The notes under the pieces were generated by a model, which was not told where the DNA came from, searched no databases, and saw only the letters and a list, made by a program, of their open reading frames with translations. The position numbers and the translations under genes are program-made. This document shows positions 36,001 through 49,000 of a DNA stretch of 64,000 bases, piece after piece (the stretch's first letter is position 1; each line of letters starts with the position of its first letter). The stretch is from Aplectana chamaeleonis (taxonomy: Eukaryota; Nematoda; Chromadorea; Rhabditida; Cosmocercidae): the NCBI GenBank assembly GCA_029168955.1, contig JAPDOI010000977.1, forward strand, positions 1 to 64,000, in the 5' to 3' direction.

Positions 36001-36245
36001 GCTATGGTTTCGGATCAATGGCCCCGTTCTTCCCTTCATTCTCAACTTCTCTCTTCGATCGGATCAGCTCGCGTACATCGGTTGCAAATGACGGAAGTTA
36101 CAAGCCTTGGACATCTCGCCCTCCATGCTTTCATAGCTCAATTTTGGAGGGGCCATAATTTCGTTCCTAGGGGGTCTTGTACGATTCTAGAGACATTATT
36201 GGAATTAGCGTGGGACCGTTTTCAAGATAAGCAGAAAAACAGGTA
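36001..36245 (-). mobile_element. Family B3 TTAA-MITE fragment
   Basis: Internal B3 body (GGCCCCGTTCTTCCCTTCAT onwards) without terminal repeats, next to the right end of the Tc1 inverted repeat. Confidence 0.65.
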
Positions 36246-36409
36246 AATGGTTTTAAGGTTAGACTGCGCTTTTAAAGAGTGTTTCCAAAACTATGACTGT
36301 AGCTGCTAAAGAGATCCCCGACATGGATTGATACTCTTTGTTGGGCGAGATGGTAGTGGTCAGGCAGTTTTAGGGCTTTCTACAAAACAAAGAATCTCAC
36401 GGATCTGGC

Positions 36410-36700
36410 TCAGAACTATTTTTTGGGTGTTATTCGGGATCTTAAACACGAATCTGGGGTCAGTTTCTCCATATCATGAGACTTGCTGTAGGTTACAGTA
36501 GATTTAATTCTATTTAGCTAAGGTGGCGTACCTTAGTAATTTGAAAATCTATGGAATGCTAAGCACCCCAAATAACGCCACTCAGGGAAGTTCTGAACCG
36601 AATCTGAGATTCTGACCGAACTACCGTGCACCCACCGCAACCTATTCTATCGAAATTTACAAAAAAAATCTCGGATTCGTGTTGAGCACTCCAAATACAT
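36410..36700. repeat. L satellite array
   Basis: Units of about 110-150 bp with AACACGAATCTGGGGTCAGT, TGTAGGTTACAGTAGATT and GCACCCCAAATAACGCC phrases, partly in alternating orientation. Confidence 0.75.
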
Positions 36701-36732
36701 AATCTCTACACAGAAGTGTCGATGCACATACA

Positions 36733-36980
36733 GTTCACTTCCGCACTGCCGTTCAGTCCGCAAAGTGCACGCTGATTGCGAAATCGTGCTGCGGTGCGGT
36801 TGCGAGTATCCTCAGACAGGGATGTGGGATCACCCGGGCGGTGGGATCACCTGGGCACCAAAGGCGAAAAGCGCCCGGGTGATCCCACATCCTTGTCTGA
36901 CGATGCTCGCAACCGCGCCGCAGCACGATTTCGCAATCAGCGTGCACTTTGTGGACTGAACGGCAGTGCGGAGGTGAACT
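36733..36980. mobile_element. Foldback element E, copy 3 (best palindrome)
   Basis: Outer arms ACTTCCGCACTGCCGTTCAG and its complement at 36957-36976. Pairing continues almost to a GGGATCACC centre. Overlapping small frames on both strands are non-coding. Confidence 0.9.
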
Positions 36981-36984
36981 GTAG

Positions 36985-37140
36985 AGTTCGCGCAATCATT
37001 TTTGTGTGGTGAGTGGACGGAGCTGCGACGGTAGATCACCCCCGCGCGAATCGAAACCCATTCTCCAGTGAGGCCGCCAACCCCGCACGGCCAGCCGCCT
37101 GGTCCATGCGTCAGACTAAAATGAAAACGGAAACCATATA
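36985..37140 (+). repeat. GC-rich dispersed repeat, inverted partner
   Basis: Reverse complement of 12905-13065 with modest divergence. It starts right after foldback E copy 3. Confidence 0.8.
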
Positions 37141-38209
37141 TGGTGACGTTTGGAATTTATCAAAGGTCGCACTTTGCCAAAGAAATTGGCTCTCGGTGAA
37201 AGGCTCCTGATCAAATTTGTAGGAATTTTCTTTCGAAAATCGACAAAGGGACCGTAATTTCGTGTTTGAGATACCTAATAGCTCTAGAAAATTATTTTGA
37301 GCAAAGTCCGAAACAAATTTTCTGATCACCCTGAAAATCGCCTCATGGGTGGGTGTACCCTCACCTTTCCGCCCTACTGAGGAAACTCCTCATAACTCTG
37401 TTCAGAGAAGTTTTCAGCTGTTACAAACATGGATTTGAAATGTTTATTGGAGGTCATTATTTGGAACGAATTTCGTTCAAAACGGCCGGTTATGATTTTG
37501 ACCAGTTATGATTCTTTATAGGCATGCCTCAGCTTTTTTTCCCATTGTTTGTCCTTATTCATGAGAAAGTTTCCTTTTCTCATGACGCAAGCTGTGAGTT
37601 TCGCTTTTTATTCGTGCACGCTCATTATTGCTGACGTAGTATTCGCTGTTTGAGGGGAAATGCGCTTCAGTCGATATGTGGCGGTCAAAGATTACGTGGG
37701 AGGGCGATTTAGGCATTCTCCAATGCTCGGAGGGCAGGCAAGGCAGACGCTCATTGACATTTTCGGATGAGTCTGGGAATTTCGGGTGCTTTCCGAGCCG
37801 AAGGCTGCCGCGATCTATGGGAAAACGAAGTGGTTTTGCCCAAGCGGGGATAGGTTGACGGGGTGGACTGGTGGTTTGAAACACAATGAGGAACTAGAAA
37901 GGAAAGCTCACATTCGAGCAAAGTAAACACCACCTTAGCCTTATAGACATTGTTCTTTTCAATGAGGGAGAGCGGAATCATAGTAAGGTGAATGTGGAGC
38001 TGTGCGTACCTGTCAATTTACTGAATGTAGCTGAAAGTTATGAATCACGATGGTTTTATCTTGTCGGGTTGCAAATTTTCCTTTTTTTTGTTTTTTTTTA
38101 CTCTGAGTTGACTCAATTTTCATTTTGTGGAAACACAAGGGAACTTATTTTGGTCAAACTGACTATTCCAAATGAAATGTATTTTTATAGAATCATTTTT
38201 TGACGTAGG
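37141..38209. other. No supported gene
   Basis: A 109-codon minus frame (37555-37884) and opposing plus frame overlap with no motif. Otherwise plain AT-rich sequence. Expected to be intronic if the zinc-finger gene extends upstream. Confidence 0.45.
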
Positions 38210-39860
38210 GTTCGAAAATGCAGTTCTCAGCTGCCTAGACTCACTCTGAAAGAAGTTATGAGCGTTTTCAAACCTTCGTGAAATGGTATAGCCTAGCTTC
38301 CTCATTTTCAGCCTGTCGATGTAAGGCTTATTGGGTTCATCATGTCAAAATCTCCTTATCAATGTTATATTTTGCCATGACCGACCGCTCCGCAGCTTGC
38401 TCCAGCCGGACTCATCTGAGCAAGCTAGGCTTTACTCATCAGCCAATTTTCAGGGTGTTTTGTATTTTTTTGCGGCTTCTGTTCGAGGCATGTATGAATG
38501 GGTAATCTATAATACATACATAGGGTGCTGAACACGGATCTGGAGTTCTCTTGTCGAATTTCTGAAATCTACTGTGGGTTACGGTAGATACCGTGCCATT
38601 CACTTGGCGAAACCTACCTTTGTAATTTGAAAATCGGGCCAATGGACACCGAATTCGTATTCAGCACCGCGAATAACCCCCGCATAGGAATTTTGAGTCA
38701 AATCTGAGACGTTGACCAAACTACCATATACCCACCGTAATCTCCAGTAAACTATCAAAACCCGATAAACTGAAATCAGATTCGTGTTTAGCACTTCAAA
38801 TAACCCCCAGAGAAACAATTTGAGCCACATCAACCGCAGCATTCCTTGAATCGTCAAAAGTCTTATTTTGCCCTAAAATTTTCTCCCCGATGGAAAGCTT
38901 CGTACAACTTTATACGAAAAGTTTCGACAAATAAACCTCATATACATGATCAGCACCCCAAATAACACGAATTTTTAGGCCAAGTCTGGAATATTTTTCT
39001 TAAATGCAGCGTCCGCGCAGAAAACCACATCTGGGTTGTTCTTCACAATCCAATGATTGATCCAATTGAAGATTGGCGAAGCTTGAGACCTCAGCGTTGC
39101 GTATTCTCAATGCTATAGGCTCGTGAAAACTGCTCCATGGTCCGAAAATGCGTTTTCCTGGTCGATCATCCAACACGAGGAACATAAGCGCAACGACAGG
39201 CTCCGACAGGCCGTGGAAATCGAAATTTCTGTATTCTTTATTCCGAAAAATCCTCGAGTTCGAACGTGTGTATTGAGAGCTTCATGTTTTTAGAGGATTA
39301 TTGACAACAGAAAGGCGAAAAGAATTGTGGAATCTAAAAAGTTAAGGGATCTAAACCGCTTTTAGCCGTTCAAATTTCCGACATTTGTGTAATACACAAC
39401 AGACACCGGAGAGACGTGAGAAAAAGGAAGGCGAATGCTCCGGGATATTCGAACGAGATTTTCTCGGAAACTTGAGTGTTTTGGGTGGACTCATTGCAAT
39501 ATTTCACAATCTGGTAGGCCTAAATGGGCAAAAAAAAATAGAATACGGTTTTTTGCGCGTACGCTGCCTTTAAACGCTTTTTGAGACCCCCCCCCCATTG
39601 TAAAAGTAAACGCTCAACTGAAAATCTGTACAAATTGAAAACGCTATCAGTCTGTGCGAAGTTCAGAAAATGTGCGTCACCCAAACTTTGCCCTAGGGGG
39701 TTGTTTCGGGCGCTGAACACGATTATGAGGTCTGTTTCCAGATTTTCGAAAGCTTACCGCGCGTTTTGGGGGCACAATAAGTACGAAAATCAGGGGAAAA
39801 TGCCTACATATAATTTTTCTCAGAGTGATTCTAGGCAGCTGCGAAGAGCATATCTAATAA
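38210..39860. mobile_element. Composite foldback with L satellite and nested MITE
   Basis: The left arm near 38225 (AGCTGCCTAGACTCACTCTG) pairs with 39815-39845 (CAGAGTGATTCTAGGCAGCT). Inside are an L array (38515-38990) and a C-prime MITE (39000-39573). It abuts the acceptor of the exon at 39876. Confidence 0.65.
39000..39573 (+). mobile_element. Family C-prime TTAA-MITE
   Basis: Ends TTAAATGCAGCGTCCGCGCA and GCGCGTACGCTGCCTTTAA. It is nested in a satellite-bearing foldback (38210-39860). Confidence 0.8.
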
Positions 39861-39875
39861 TTCCACGTATTTCAG

Positions 39876-40093
39876 CTGTCACAAGGTATCTGCGATATCT
39901 CCTTTGTGACCTCTCCGTTCGAGTTCTTCACGGAACTCCGCGACTCCTCCTCTCCCCGTACCTCTCGTCATGAAACCGTCTCACCTCCGCCACTTATCGC
40001 TCATCCGTCAACCTCACATACTTCTTCCTCATCTGTTTCTGCTCAACTTCAACCCCCTACACTCAGCATCAACGGCGATCACCTTCCTTCCAG
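39876..40093 (+). CDS. Zinc-finger gene: Ser/Pro-rich exon
   Basis: Follows a GTATTTCAG acceptor and ends in a canonical CAG/GTAAGA donor. It encodes a low-complexity Ser/Pro/Thr segment (PRTSRHETVSPPPLIAHPST and onward). It leaves two bases (AG), which the first T of the exon at 41996 completes to Ser; this phase match supports the join. It starts in phase 0, so at least one further exon is expected upstream. Confidence 0.7.
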
Positions 40094-43000
40094 GTAAGAT
40101 AGTAGCATGAAATGGTTTATACAATCCATGGCAACGGAAAAAGGCGGTTGTGCGGTTGCGTATTTCCACTAAGCTTACTGTGGGTTCCGCCATAATCGAC
40201 AGTCTAGTTGTAATTCTTTCTCTGAATTTTGAAGAAGAACTCCTCAAAAGTTGAGAAACGGCAAGTTTTTTCCCCTTCACATCAAGCAGGAATAACAAAA
40301 AAAATCACAAAAAAAAGGTAATAATGAAGAAAAATTCATTTTTTTTCTCGTTATTCCTGGGTGTATCCATGGCAAAACCATTCGTGTTTCAATGTCCCCG
40401 ATGTTTTTTTCTTTAAAATCCAGGAGAAACGTACAACTTTGCTGTCGATTATGGCGCAACCTACGCTATGCTTTTTTTTAGTGGAAATACGCAACCGCAC
40501 AGTCGTCTTTCTTCCAGTGCCGTAAACTGTAAAGATTTGACGATAGTGTGCATGACCATTTTTTCCACCATAAAGGTTTTTTCTGCTCCAAGTATTGTGG
40601 AGCATTCAGACTGTCTATTAGGGGGGCCGGAAATTAATGTCGTTTTCTGACTATGCGCTACCCAAACGCCTGCTCTGCTTTCTTCCCCAATCTGCAGCAA
40701 ATGTTCCTGGATTTTCGAGCAAAGTTGGTTGATACTGTTTTACAATTCCTTGAACATCTGACACGGATTTGCTTCCACTTCCACCCTTAACACGTCGTTA
40801 TCCAATGTTGATGATCTTCCTGCTTTGCCAACTCGTAGCTAGATGCCTCCGAGGGCGCGGCCTGTAACGCCGCCCCATTCCATATAGCGAGAATTTACGG
40901 GTTTTAGCTACGATAGCTAAAACCCGCATATTCTTGTGTCGACGGTACAAGGGTGCAAATTCTACGTGTATTCTACGTAAAAACGAAGGCTAAATTCGAA
41001 ACACTGATCTCTCTGTCGCTAAACCCGTATATTCTCGCTATAATTTTGTAGCGAGAATCTACGGATTTCGCGACAGCCTGTGTAGAAATGCAATCTTAAA
41101 CCCGCGCTGGCTACGTGGAACGCAGGGATGCCGTCCGAACAGTGTTGGCCCAGTCAACCCACGGATAACTTGACACTGTGGGTGGTCGTGAAGGGTGACC
41201 CCGTGTCGCTATCTGGAAGACATTGCTAGGGATAATTTTGGCCGCTGTGATGCTGCAGGCCGTGGGGGAAGAAACGGCGATGCTGTCGATCTCAGCTGGT
41301 ATCGCCTTTCTAGTACAGATCAGGACTGGGTGGGTCGATCGACCGAGTGCTGTAACGAGAATTTACGTAGAATATGCGGGTGCTGTAGCTAAAATTTCAC
41401 TAACTGAGGCTAAACTTTCCATAATTTACGTAAAATCTCGGGTCAAAATAAGACTAGATGCCTCCGAAATCCTGGGCATCTCCGGTTTCCGTGTGAGTCA
41501 TCTAGCTACGCGCTGGCAGAGTGATTGATACGACTCAAAAAGATCAAAATTACCCTATTTTAATTGGAAAACCACCTTTGGCGTTTCCGAATGTCCAATG
41601 CATTCGGATAAACATCGCAAGTGTTTTTTAAAGCAACTGTTGCGTTACTTCCCTTGCGAAACTCAAAAAGCGAGCAATGCCGGATGTGTACCTCTTCTGG
41701 TCTTTGCTAGCCATTTCATCAGAAATGCAAAAAAATGCTATTCAATTGTTTATATATGAGAAGTTCACTATAATCTCACATTGTCTTTGGCACGCCTCTG
41801 AAACAAGCAATGAGCTTACAAATGACAATCATGTATTGACATGCGCAGAAACGACATTACTTTCCGGTCCCTCTAATATTAGGGAAGGGCTAACAGTATG
41901 TAAGCATAGGTTTTTCTAGAGTGAAGAGGTTTTTGGAAATGTCCCAGAATTATGTGGATTACCCTTTCCTAAACATTACTCAGACGCGATTTCAGTTCGG
42001 ATGCGGTCGCCGTGCTATCCGCTGCGGACGACAGTCAAGCCGCGTCGTCCCGTTGCGCTTCCATCGAGTCCTCAACTCCACCTCCGGCATCCATGGATCA
42101 TTTCAACACTGTCCTCTCAACATTGTTCGGCAAAGGAGAACCAGCCAAGGATGTGCGCATAATTAACGGGGTTGGTGATCTCGGTTTCTCCAGGGTTCGC
42201 CACCCTCATAATATCCTTTTCAGCCACCACCGAAGACCTCCTCCCCTGCACCTGAGATTCCCGGCCCCGGCGTAATTAAATGCCGTCTATGCGGAATTAC
42301 GGTCAGCTGTAAAAAGTGAGTCATCCATTGTGGATGTTGCTCTCATCTATTTGTGCCGTAGCCATGATGTCTTCAGAATCGCTAACCTCACTGCTCATGC
42401 TCTCAAAATTCACACTCCGGTCCCTCTGTGGAGATGCCCCAAACACGACTGTGAGTTCGACCATGCCGATTTCACTCGGGTAAGTTCGTGATCCTCAGAC
42501 TGTAGGAGTGATATGGTGGCAATCGTATAAGGTATATGCTTCAAAGTTTTTAGGTGCGCTCCCACATTCGCACGTCGCATCCAGAAATGCAGGGAGAAAT
42601 TCCGCGTGATAACCGAAACCCGGTGACCGTTGCCGAAGCTCAGCGCTACCTCGCCCATTGCTACCCGTCGATAGACTGGGTGGGATCTTCGAAGGGACTC
42701 ACTTTATACTACCCAAGGTGCAGCTCAGAGCAGCCTGTTCAGACTAACCAGTACGCGAACATCTTCCCCACCGTGAAAGATGGCCACGGCGAAGGTGACA
42801 CGCCAAGTCAGAACGAACTGCGGGACCCCGCCTCCGAATGGTTCACGGTCATCGACGAGAGCAATCTGAACGCTCCAGTACAGTGCCTTGCCTGCAAACT
42901 GATGGTCAGTTTGCAAATTTTCATTTTATGTCAATATAAATCTTACGACTGTTATCCTGGTCATAATAATGTTTTTCATCTTTTATTCTCTCTATGATAA

Positions 43001-46000
43001 TCTTTTCCACCCTGCGTTCCACTCACTTCTTTTCTCTATTCTTGTCTGCGCCTCCTTCCCTCATTCACCAGATTAGTGCCAGATAACACCCCCAGTCATC
43101 TCACCCTCTAGCTCAAGATCAGTATCTTCCCCCTTCCCTTCTCGCTGCTCCTCTCAAGATTCCAAGTAGAAGCAACCAACGATACTGTTGCGATCTCAAA
43201 TCGCTCGGTGCCGCGACTTGACATCGCTTCGTCCAGGTCTTTGAAATCGCTCGCGCGAACGCAATTTTGCGTAAAAAAGACGGACAACTACGGATGGCAC
43301 AGCGGGAAGAGAAAAAAGCAGTCTTCTCAGCTATTCTCGCTGAGACAAATATTTGAAATTTAATAGAAGCAGTCGATTGATAGTAGTCATTTACAAGTTT
43401 CTCGATAATTTCTATTGAAGTTAGAAAATGTTTTGTAGACTTTTGCTAATGGTAATGATGCCATTCTCATGTGTTTTAATGTATTCCGCATCAAAAAGAT
43501 TCCACTGAAACTGATTGGAACACAAGAATTATGATCGCGAAGAATTCCAGGATTTCAAGAAGGATACAAGATCTAGAATAGTGGAGAAAACAAAGAGAAT
43601 TTCACGCCAAAAGTGTGTGAGGTCTGCATTTTGGCGAAAAATACCCTACGTATTGGCGAAAGATTACGGCTCAGTCGCTTTGACTAGACGAATCGCTTCC
43701 ATTATGGAAGCGACGCGACTAGTCGAACCAATCTAAAAAAAATCAAGCAGGTCGCTTCGACCACCTATGAAATACCTAAATCGCTCGGCGATTGCGACCG
43801 AAACGGCCAACTGTTCCAACCCGTCACGACTCAGTGCAAGATTTCCTGCCGCTTGATGTGGACCTTTACCTAACGGTTTGCGCGTGCGAGTGGTCCGCAA
43901 GCTTCTGCGCGGTAGCTTCATAGCCCCGCGGATAGTTTGCAAGCTCCCTTTGATACTATGCAAACCAGGGGTGTGCATTTTCCGTTCACCGATTTCCCGA
44001 TTTTCCGGATTTACCGGGGTTTTTCGGTAAATTTTGATTTACCGATTTACCGATTTTTTCTCAAAATTTACCGAAATTTTTACCGAAAAAAAAATTCGGG
44101 TGTTTCTAGCTCAATCGGCCTATTTCTTACTCGTATTTTACGGGTTCGCTACTGTTATGGCATGCCTGTGGCGCGATATCCTTCTTCGTACTTCTTTTTG
44201 TTACTCTTTCTAGCCCCTTTGGGTTACTTTCTGAATAATCCAACGATCTTTTCACCTTTTATGTCACGTGCCTCCTCTTATTGAAATACTACTCCGAGAA
44301 ATACATATCAGCAGAGTTCTAAAGCAGATATTTCAGTAACTGGAATCTTTTTTAATTAGCTGAGTCCTGAAGCAGATTATTCAGGAACTGAAAATTTTGG
44401 AGAACCCCGGACACAACACTGAATCCGCTGTAGTTCTGGAACGACTCCATTGTGAAATCATCGTACCAGCACCTTTCCCCACTGACCAATAAGTACTTTT
44501 GCGCGCCTCCTGGCAAAGCTGAGGCGGAATGGATGTTTTCCTCAGCTGCCCTGATTTTGAGTAACTACAGAAAGGCCTTGACGACAGAAAATTTCGAAAT
44601 GTTATTTTTTCTCAAAATCAACGTCTCGCTGATCAGCTTCACCCGTTGAGCTCAGTTCAATATGTAAAACTCACTCATTATTTGCACTATCCTCATGCAC
44701 TATTGAAAATGATACATAAATAGTATTGGTCATTTGGGTTATCGTATCATTACATATAACAATGGAATATATATCAAAGTCGAAGCCAGAATTTTTACCG
44801 AATTTTCCGTTTTTACCGTATTTACCGAAAAAAAGTTCGGGAAAAAGTTTCGGTAAAAAATTTACCGAAAAGAATTTTCCGCACACCCCTGATGCAAACC
44901 CATGCGTCTGGAACTCCAATGTCCATATTTCCGATTGCGTTTGGCCACCCGACTCTCGATTTCCTAAAAGCGCATCTAAATGCTGAAGAAATATTAAATA
45001 CCAATGTGGGTCATCCAGAATATGGGATAAGTGGATTTCCGACATCGTGATTTTCCGATTCCTAATGGTCTTGGCTATGCGATGTCGTTTCCCAGCTTTA
45101 AAGGCAGTGTTCACGATGATATTCTTCCCCGAGTTTTTCACATAAAACAATGCGTTGGCTACCAAGTGTTACCGAAATTACGAAGAAACGGCGAGAAACG
45201 CACTAAATCGTCTCATTTCAGTGACATTAATCTACAACGTGGACTAGTTGTCCGATTGGATGAATATGTTCACGGTGGTTGTAACCGGTATAAAATCGGG
45301 CTAATCTAAAATGGGAGAATATTTTAGGCAAAACAGTGTTAGTTAGGGCCCGATGGAATGAACGGAGCAACACAATGTGAAAATAGCAAAATACGGATCC
45401 ACGAACGATTTCATTGTCGCAACAAAAAGTTCCACTGAGAGTGAAGACGCGGGGTGAGAGTTAAGGATTTCGTACCATTCTGGTGCGTTTTTCTCCGTTT
45501 CTTCGTCACTGCAGTTCTACTCGGCGCCAAACAATCGATTTAGCGATTAATCTCAAAATCGAAGATTATCGTGAACACTGCCGTTGAATTGTCATCCATT
45601 TTCATATTTTCAACTTCCGAGAAAATTCTCCCACATCCCTTGTCTAGATCCTGCTATGGTAAGCTCGAAAGGTCTCGCTGTAGGTCTTCCAGCCACCAAC
45701 TATCTAACCATAGAAGCTCCTTGGCTAACCCTGGTTGAGTCCTGACCAACCGCAGCAGTTTGCAGAAGGCTAAATGCAAAGGGGGAACCGATCGAGTAAG
45801 CGCCCATCCCGATGGCGGTTGTATATCAGCCTGGTATCGATTTTTCTCTTCGTCTGAGATCTTCTCTCGTTCATCCTCTTTCTCGTGGGTGACTGCTTTC
45901 ATCCCTATCTCTAGCCCTTTCTCGCTCCCGCGCTTCCTTTCGTCTCTTTCCTTCGCGCTGTATTCTTTGTCGTAGCCCCCACCCCTCCCTCAGTTTATTT

Positions 46001-49000
46001 GGCCTTCCTTTCAACCTACGACTTTCCTTTTTCCTTCTTCTGTTTCTCTATCTTTATCTCTCTATGTTCCTCTCTACCTATCTTTCAATGGTCACCTTGA
46101 ACTCCTCCGATTCTCTTCCCCTGTCTGATGTTCTGCTTCTCCATCCAATGTACTTCCTTCATCTCCTCCTCGCTACACTCTTATATTCTTCCTCTTTCTA
46201 ATTTTCCATCTACTCTTCTTGCCCTCATCCCTTATCTATTTTTCTTTCATCCTTCTCTCTACTCTATACTTCACCTACAATCTAAGTTTTCCCTTTTCTT
46301 CTCTATATTTCTCTGTAATCACCTATTGCCACTTCTCGCCCTACGCTACACCTCTTCCTCAGACACTTGTAGTTGTGTTCCGCCAGACCTCTGCCGTATA
46401 AAAGCCGAATTCGTTGTCCCGGAACGTCGACTTTTCATCCCGAGACATCGCTCTTAGGCACTTTCTTTAACGCTTGGTTTTTCCAAAACACAATCTGTTT
46501 CCCCCGAAACACCTGTTGTTTGCCTCGAGACAAGTAGAAACAACAGCGGTCAAGCGGAACGCAACTATATGTGTCTGAGTCCTTCTATTCAACGCTGCCA
46601 ACTCTGATTTTTCATGTTTTTGAATTGACTTCCCTTTTATTAATTTCCTCTTTTTTTGTTGTATATGCTGTGTTAAAACGAAATTCTCGTAGTATCTTCG
46701 CGTGCGTCTGCACAGTTCATGTTCGAGACAACGGAATAGCGAACGAAAAACGGAGGGAGCAGCATCGCGCGCACGCACGCACGATGAGTGATGGGAATTT
46801 CGTTTTTTCTACAGAGGATACTTGATTCTATTTGAGAAAGCTAAAACGTCTTCCAGGTTGCTCTCAACAAGTTCAGCATTGAAGACCATGTGAAAACGAT
46901 GCATAGCGGCACGAGAGCATTCCAGTGTGGACTTTGTAAATATACTAGTGTAGAAGAGGTGAGCGGAGTTTCGCATTTTTTGTTTATAATTCAAAGAATT
47001 TTAATTTTTCAGTGGAAAGTCCGAGTTCATGCGTCGATCAAGCATGGGGACACACCCTGCCTCCAAATGCTCCCCGTCGCTGCAAATAGCAAACCCTACC
47101 TCTATATCAGAGAACTTTTTCCTGACATAGCAGGTAAGATTCATTAAGTTAGGATTGGCTAAAGGATATGTATCTTCTTTTGCAGCCTTGTTACCTGAAG
47201 ACGAGGTGGACGAGATGCTTTATGGTTTTCGCCAGCTCAACCCGACAGTGCTGCTATCAGTGCCACCGACTTCAATTTGCTCACATTCTGACCCTATTGT
47301 AGACAACACTGCTGTCGATTCTACCTCATCATCTGACCTCAAGCCTTCCAAAGTATCAGCGTTCGTGCCTGGAACCCCACGGGTATTTATTCACTATTTG
47401 ATTTATTTGAAATACCTCAAACTTTCCGAGGTCTAACACATAATTGCTCTGGTTTAGTGAGTCTGCCTCAGAATGCTTCATAAAATTTTCTCAGTTTACT
47501 AACCCATAGAGGCATGTAGAAACAACAACATAAAAGGACGTCGGATGCAGCTTTTCCCACTTGCACTTGTTTATCGGGTGTGGTGTTCTCGGAACATATG
47601 GTGAATGCAAATCGCCGCGACGTGTAGTATGAACAGAGCCTTATCGTTTGATTGGTTGCGGTACCATTGACAACCAGGCATGCCGCGCCCACTTTATCTC
47701 GCGCTTGCTGCGCTCTCCACTCCACCTCTTCCGCTGGAGACACAAAGAAAAAGAGGCTACTATTGTGCCATCGACTGGCATCTCTCGGATGATTGAGGTT
47801 TCGATGCATATTTTGGCAAACATCAGCCACGACCACTCCGTAGATGTGGATTCTGGAGCTGTAATCACAATTACACCTGTAAATGTATTCCGTATAGAAC
47901 AGTGTCTTAGAATTCCCACATTATTTTTATTTCTGACTGATCGGGAACAAATCTGACGCTCGTTCCCTCATAGCACCATGCGAATTCTTCAACAAAGTTA
48001 GTGAACAACTGAATTCTTCGCTAACGCTGCTGATTACACATGTGATTAAAAAGAAAAAGCCAAGAAAATCTATCAAAAAGGGGATCTACCAAGCAAATGT
48101 TTTCTGGTGCTGAACGAAACGTTCCAAGAGCAAAAAAGAGTAATAGAGAAGCGGAGTGGAAGAGTATACAAAACAAGTATAAATATTTCTCAAGAACCGA
48201 TTCCCGTGGCTGAAACTTTCAACTCGTTAAAACAGCCCGTTTTGCTATGCTTCACAGAAGTACTCTCTGGTTTTGAGATTGACTTCTTCTTCTTCGGTTC
48301 CATTAGAAAATTCGTACACTCAATACTTATTATTGAAAAGAAAACATGATGTTAGCCAATTCACTCAAACGATTTCATTTTCCTGTTCAGAAAGGTAAAC
48401 TAGTGAAAGGGCAGTAGCAAATTCAATTACTAACACATGAACCGGTGATTTTTGGGCTGTTCCGTTCCGCTTCCGTTTCCGACTTTTTGGTCCCGGAAAC
48501 GGAAGTAAAATTGCTACACGGGTATTGGTTGGGGGTCTAGGCAAGGGTGTTTGAAGGCATCATAAGAGGCTAAGAATCACTTTCGACCTCTTGTGTTCAA
48601 TTGAATATCTGAGCCTGGATGAGATCCTCGATAAAGGTCCGGGTTCTAAAATCGCGCCCCAGAAATAATGACTCAAAGTAGGCGTGACAGGAATCTGACC
48701 GCTCTTTTGGGAGTTTCTTTTAAACAGCTTTTTCTACGAAAATAAATGATTTTTGAGAGACTTTCCGCTAAAGTTATCTAACATATGCGTTTGTCTACCT
48801 CCTTAAAGGCATCGTACGCGCTGAAAACCATGTTTCGTTTTTAAGCGTTTTTGAGTTGTTAGCCCCCTATAGTGACTAAAGGTAGCGAAAAGCCCGCTCA
48901 AAAACGTTAACTTTTCAAGAAAAAACTTTTTAAAAACTTCTGAAAATCATTTGAAATTCGCGCCGGCATCGACTCGGGATAGTTACGCGGAGGGCGCAAG

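Noticed and set aside
45654..46457. Ser/Phe/Leu-rich ORFs on both strands
   Set aside because: A pyrimidine-rich intron tract explains them.
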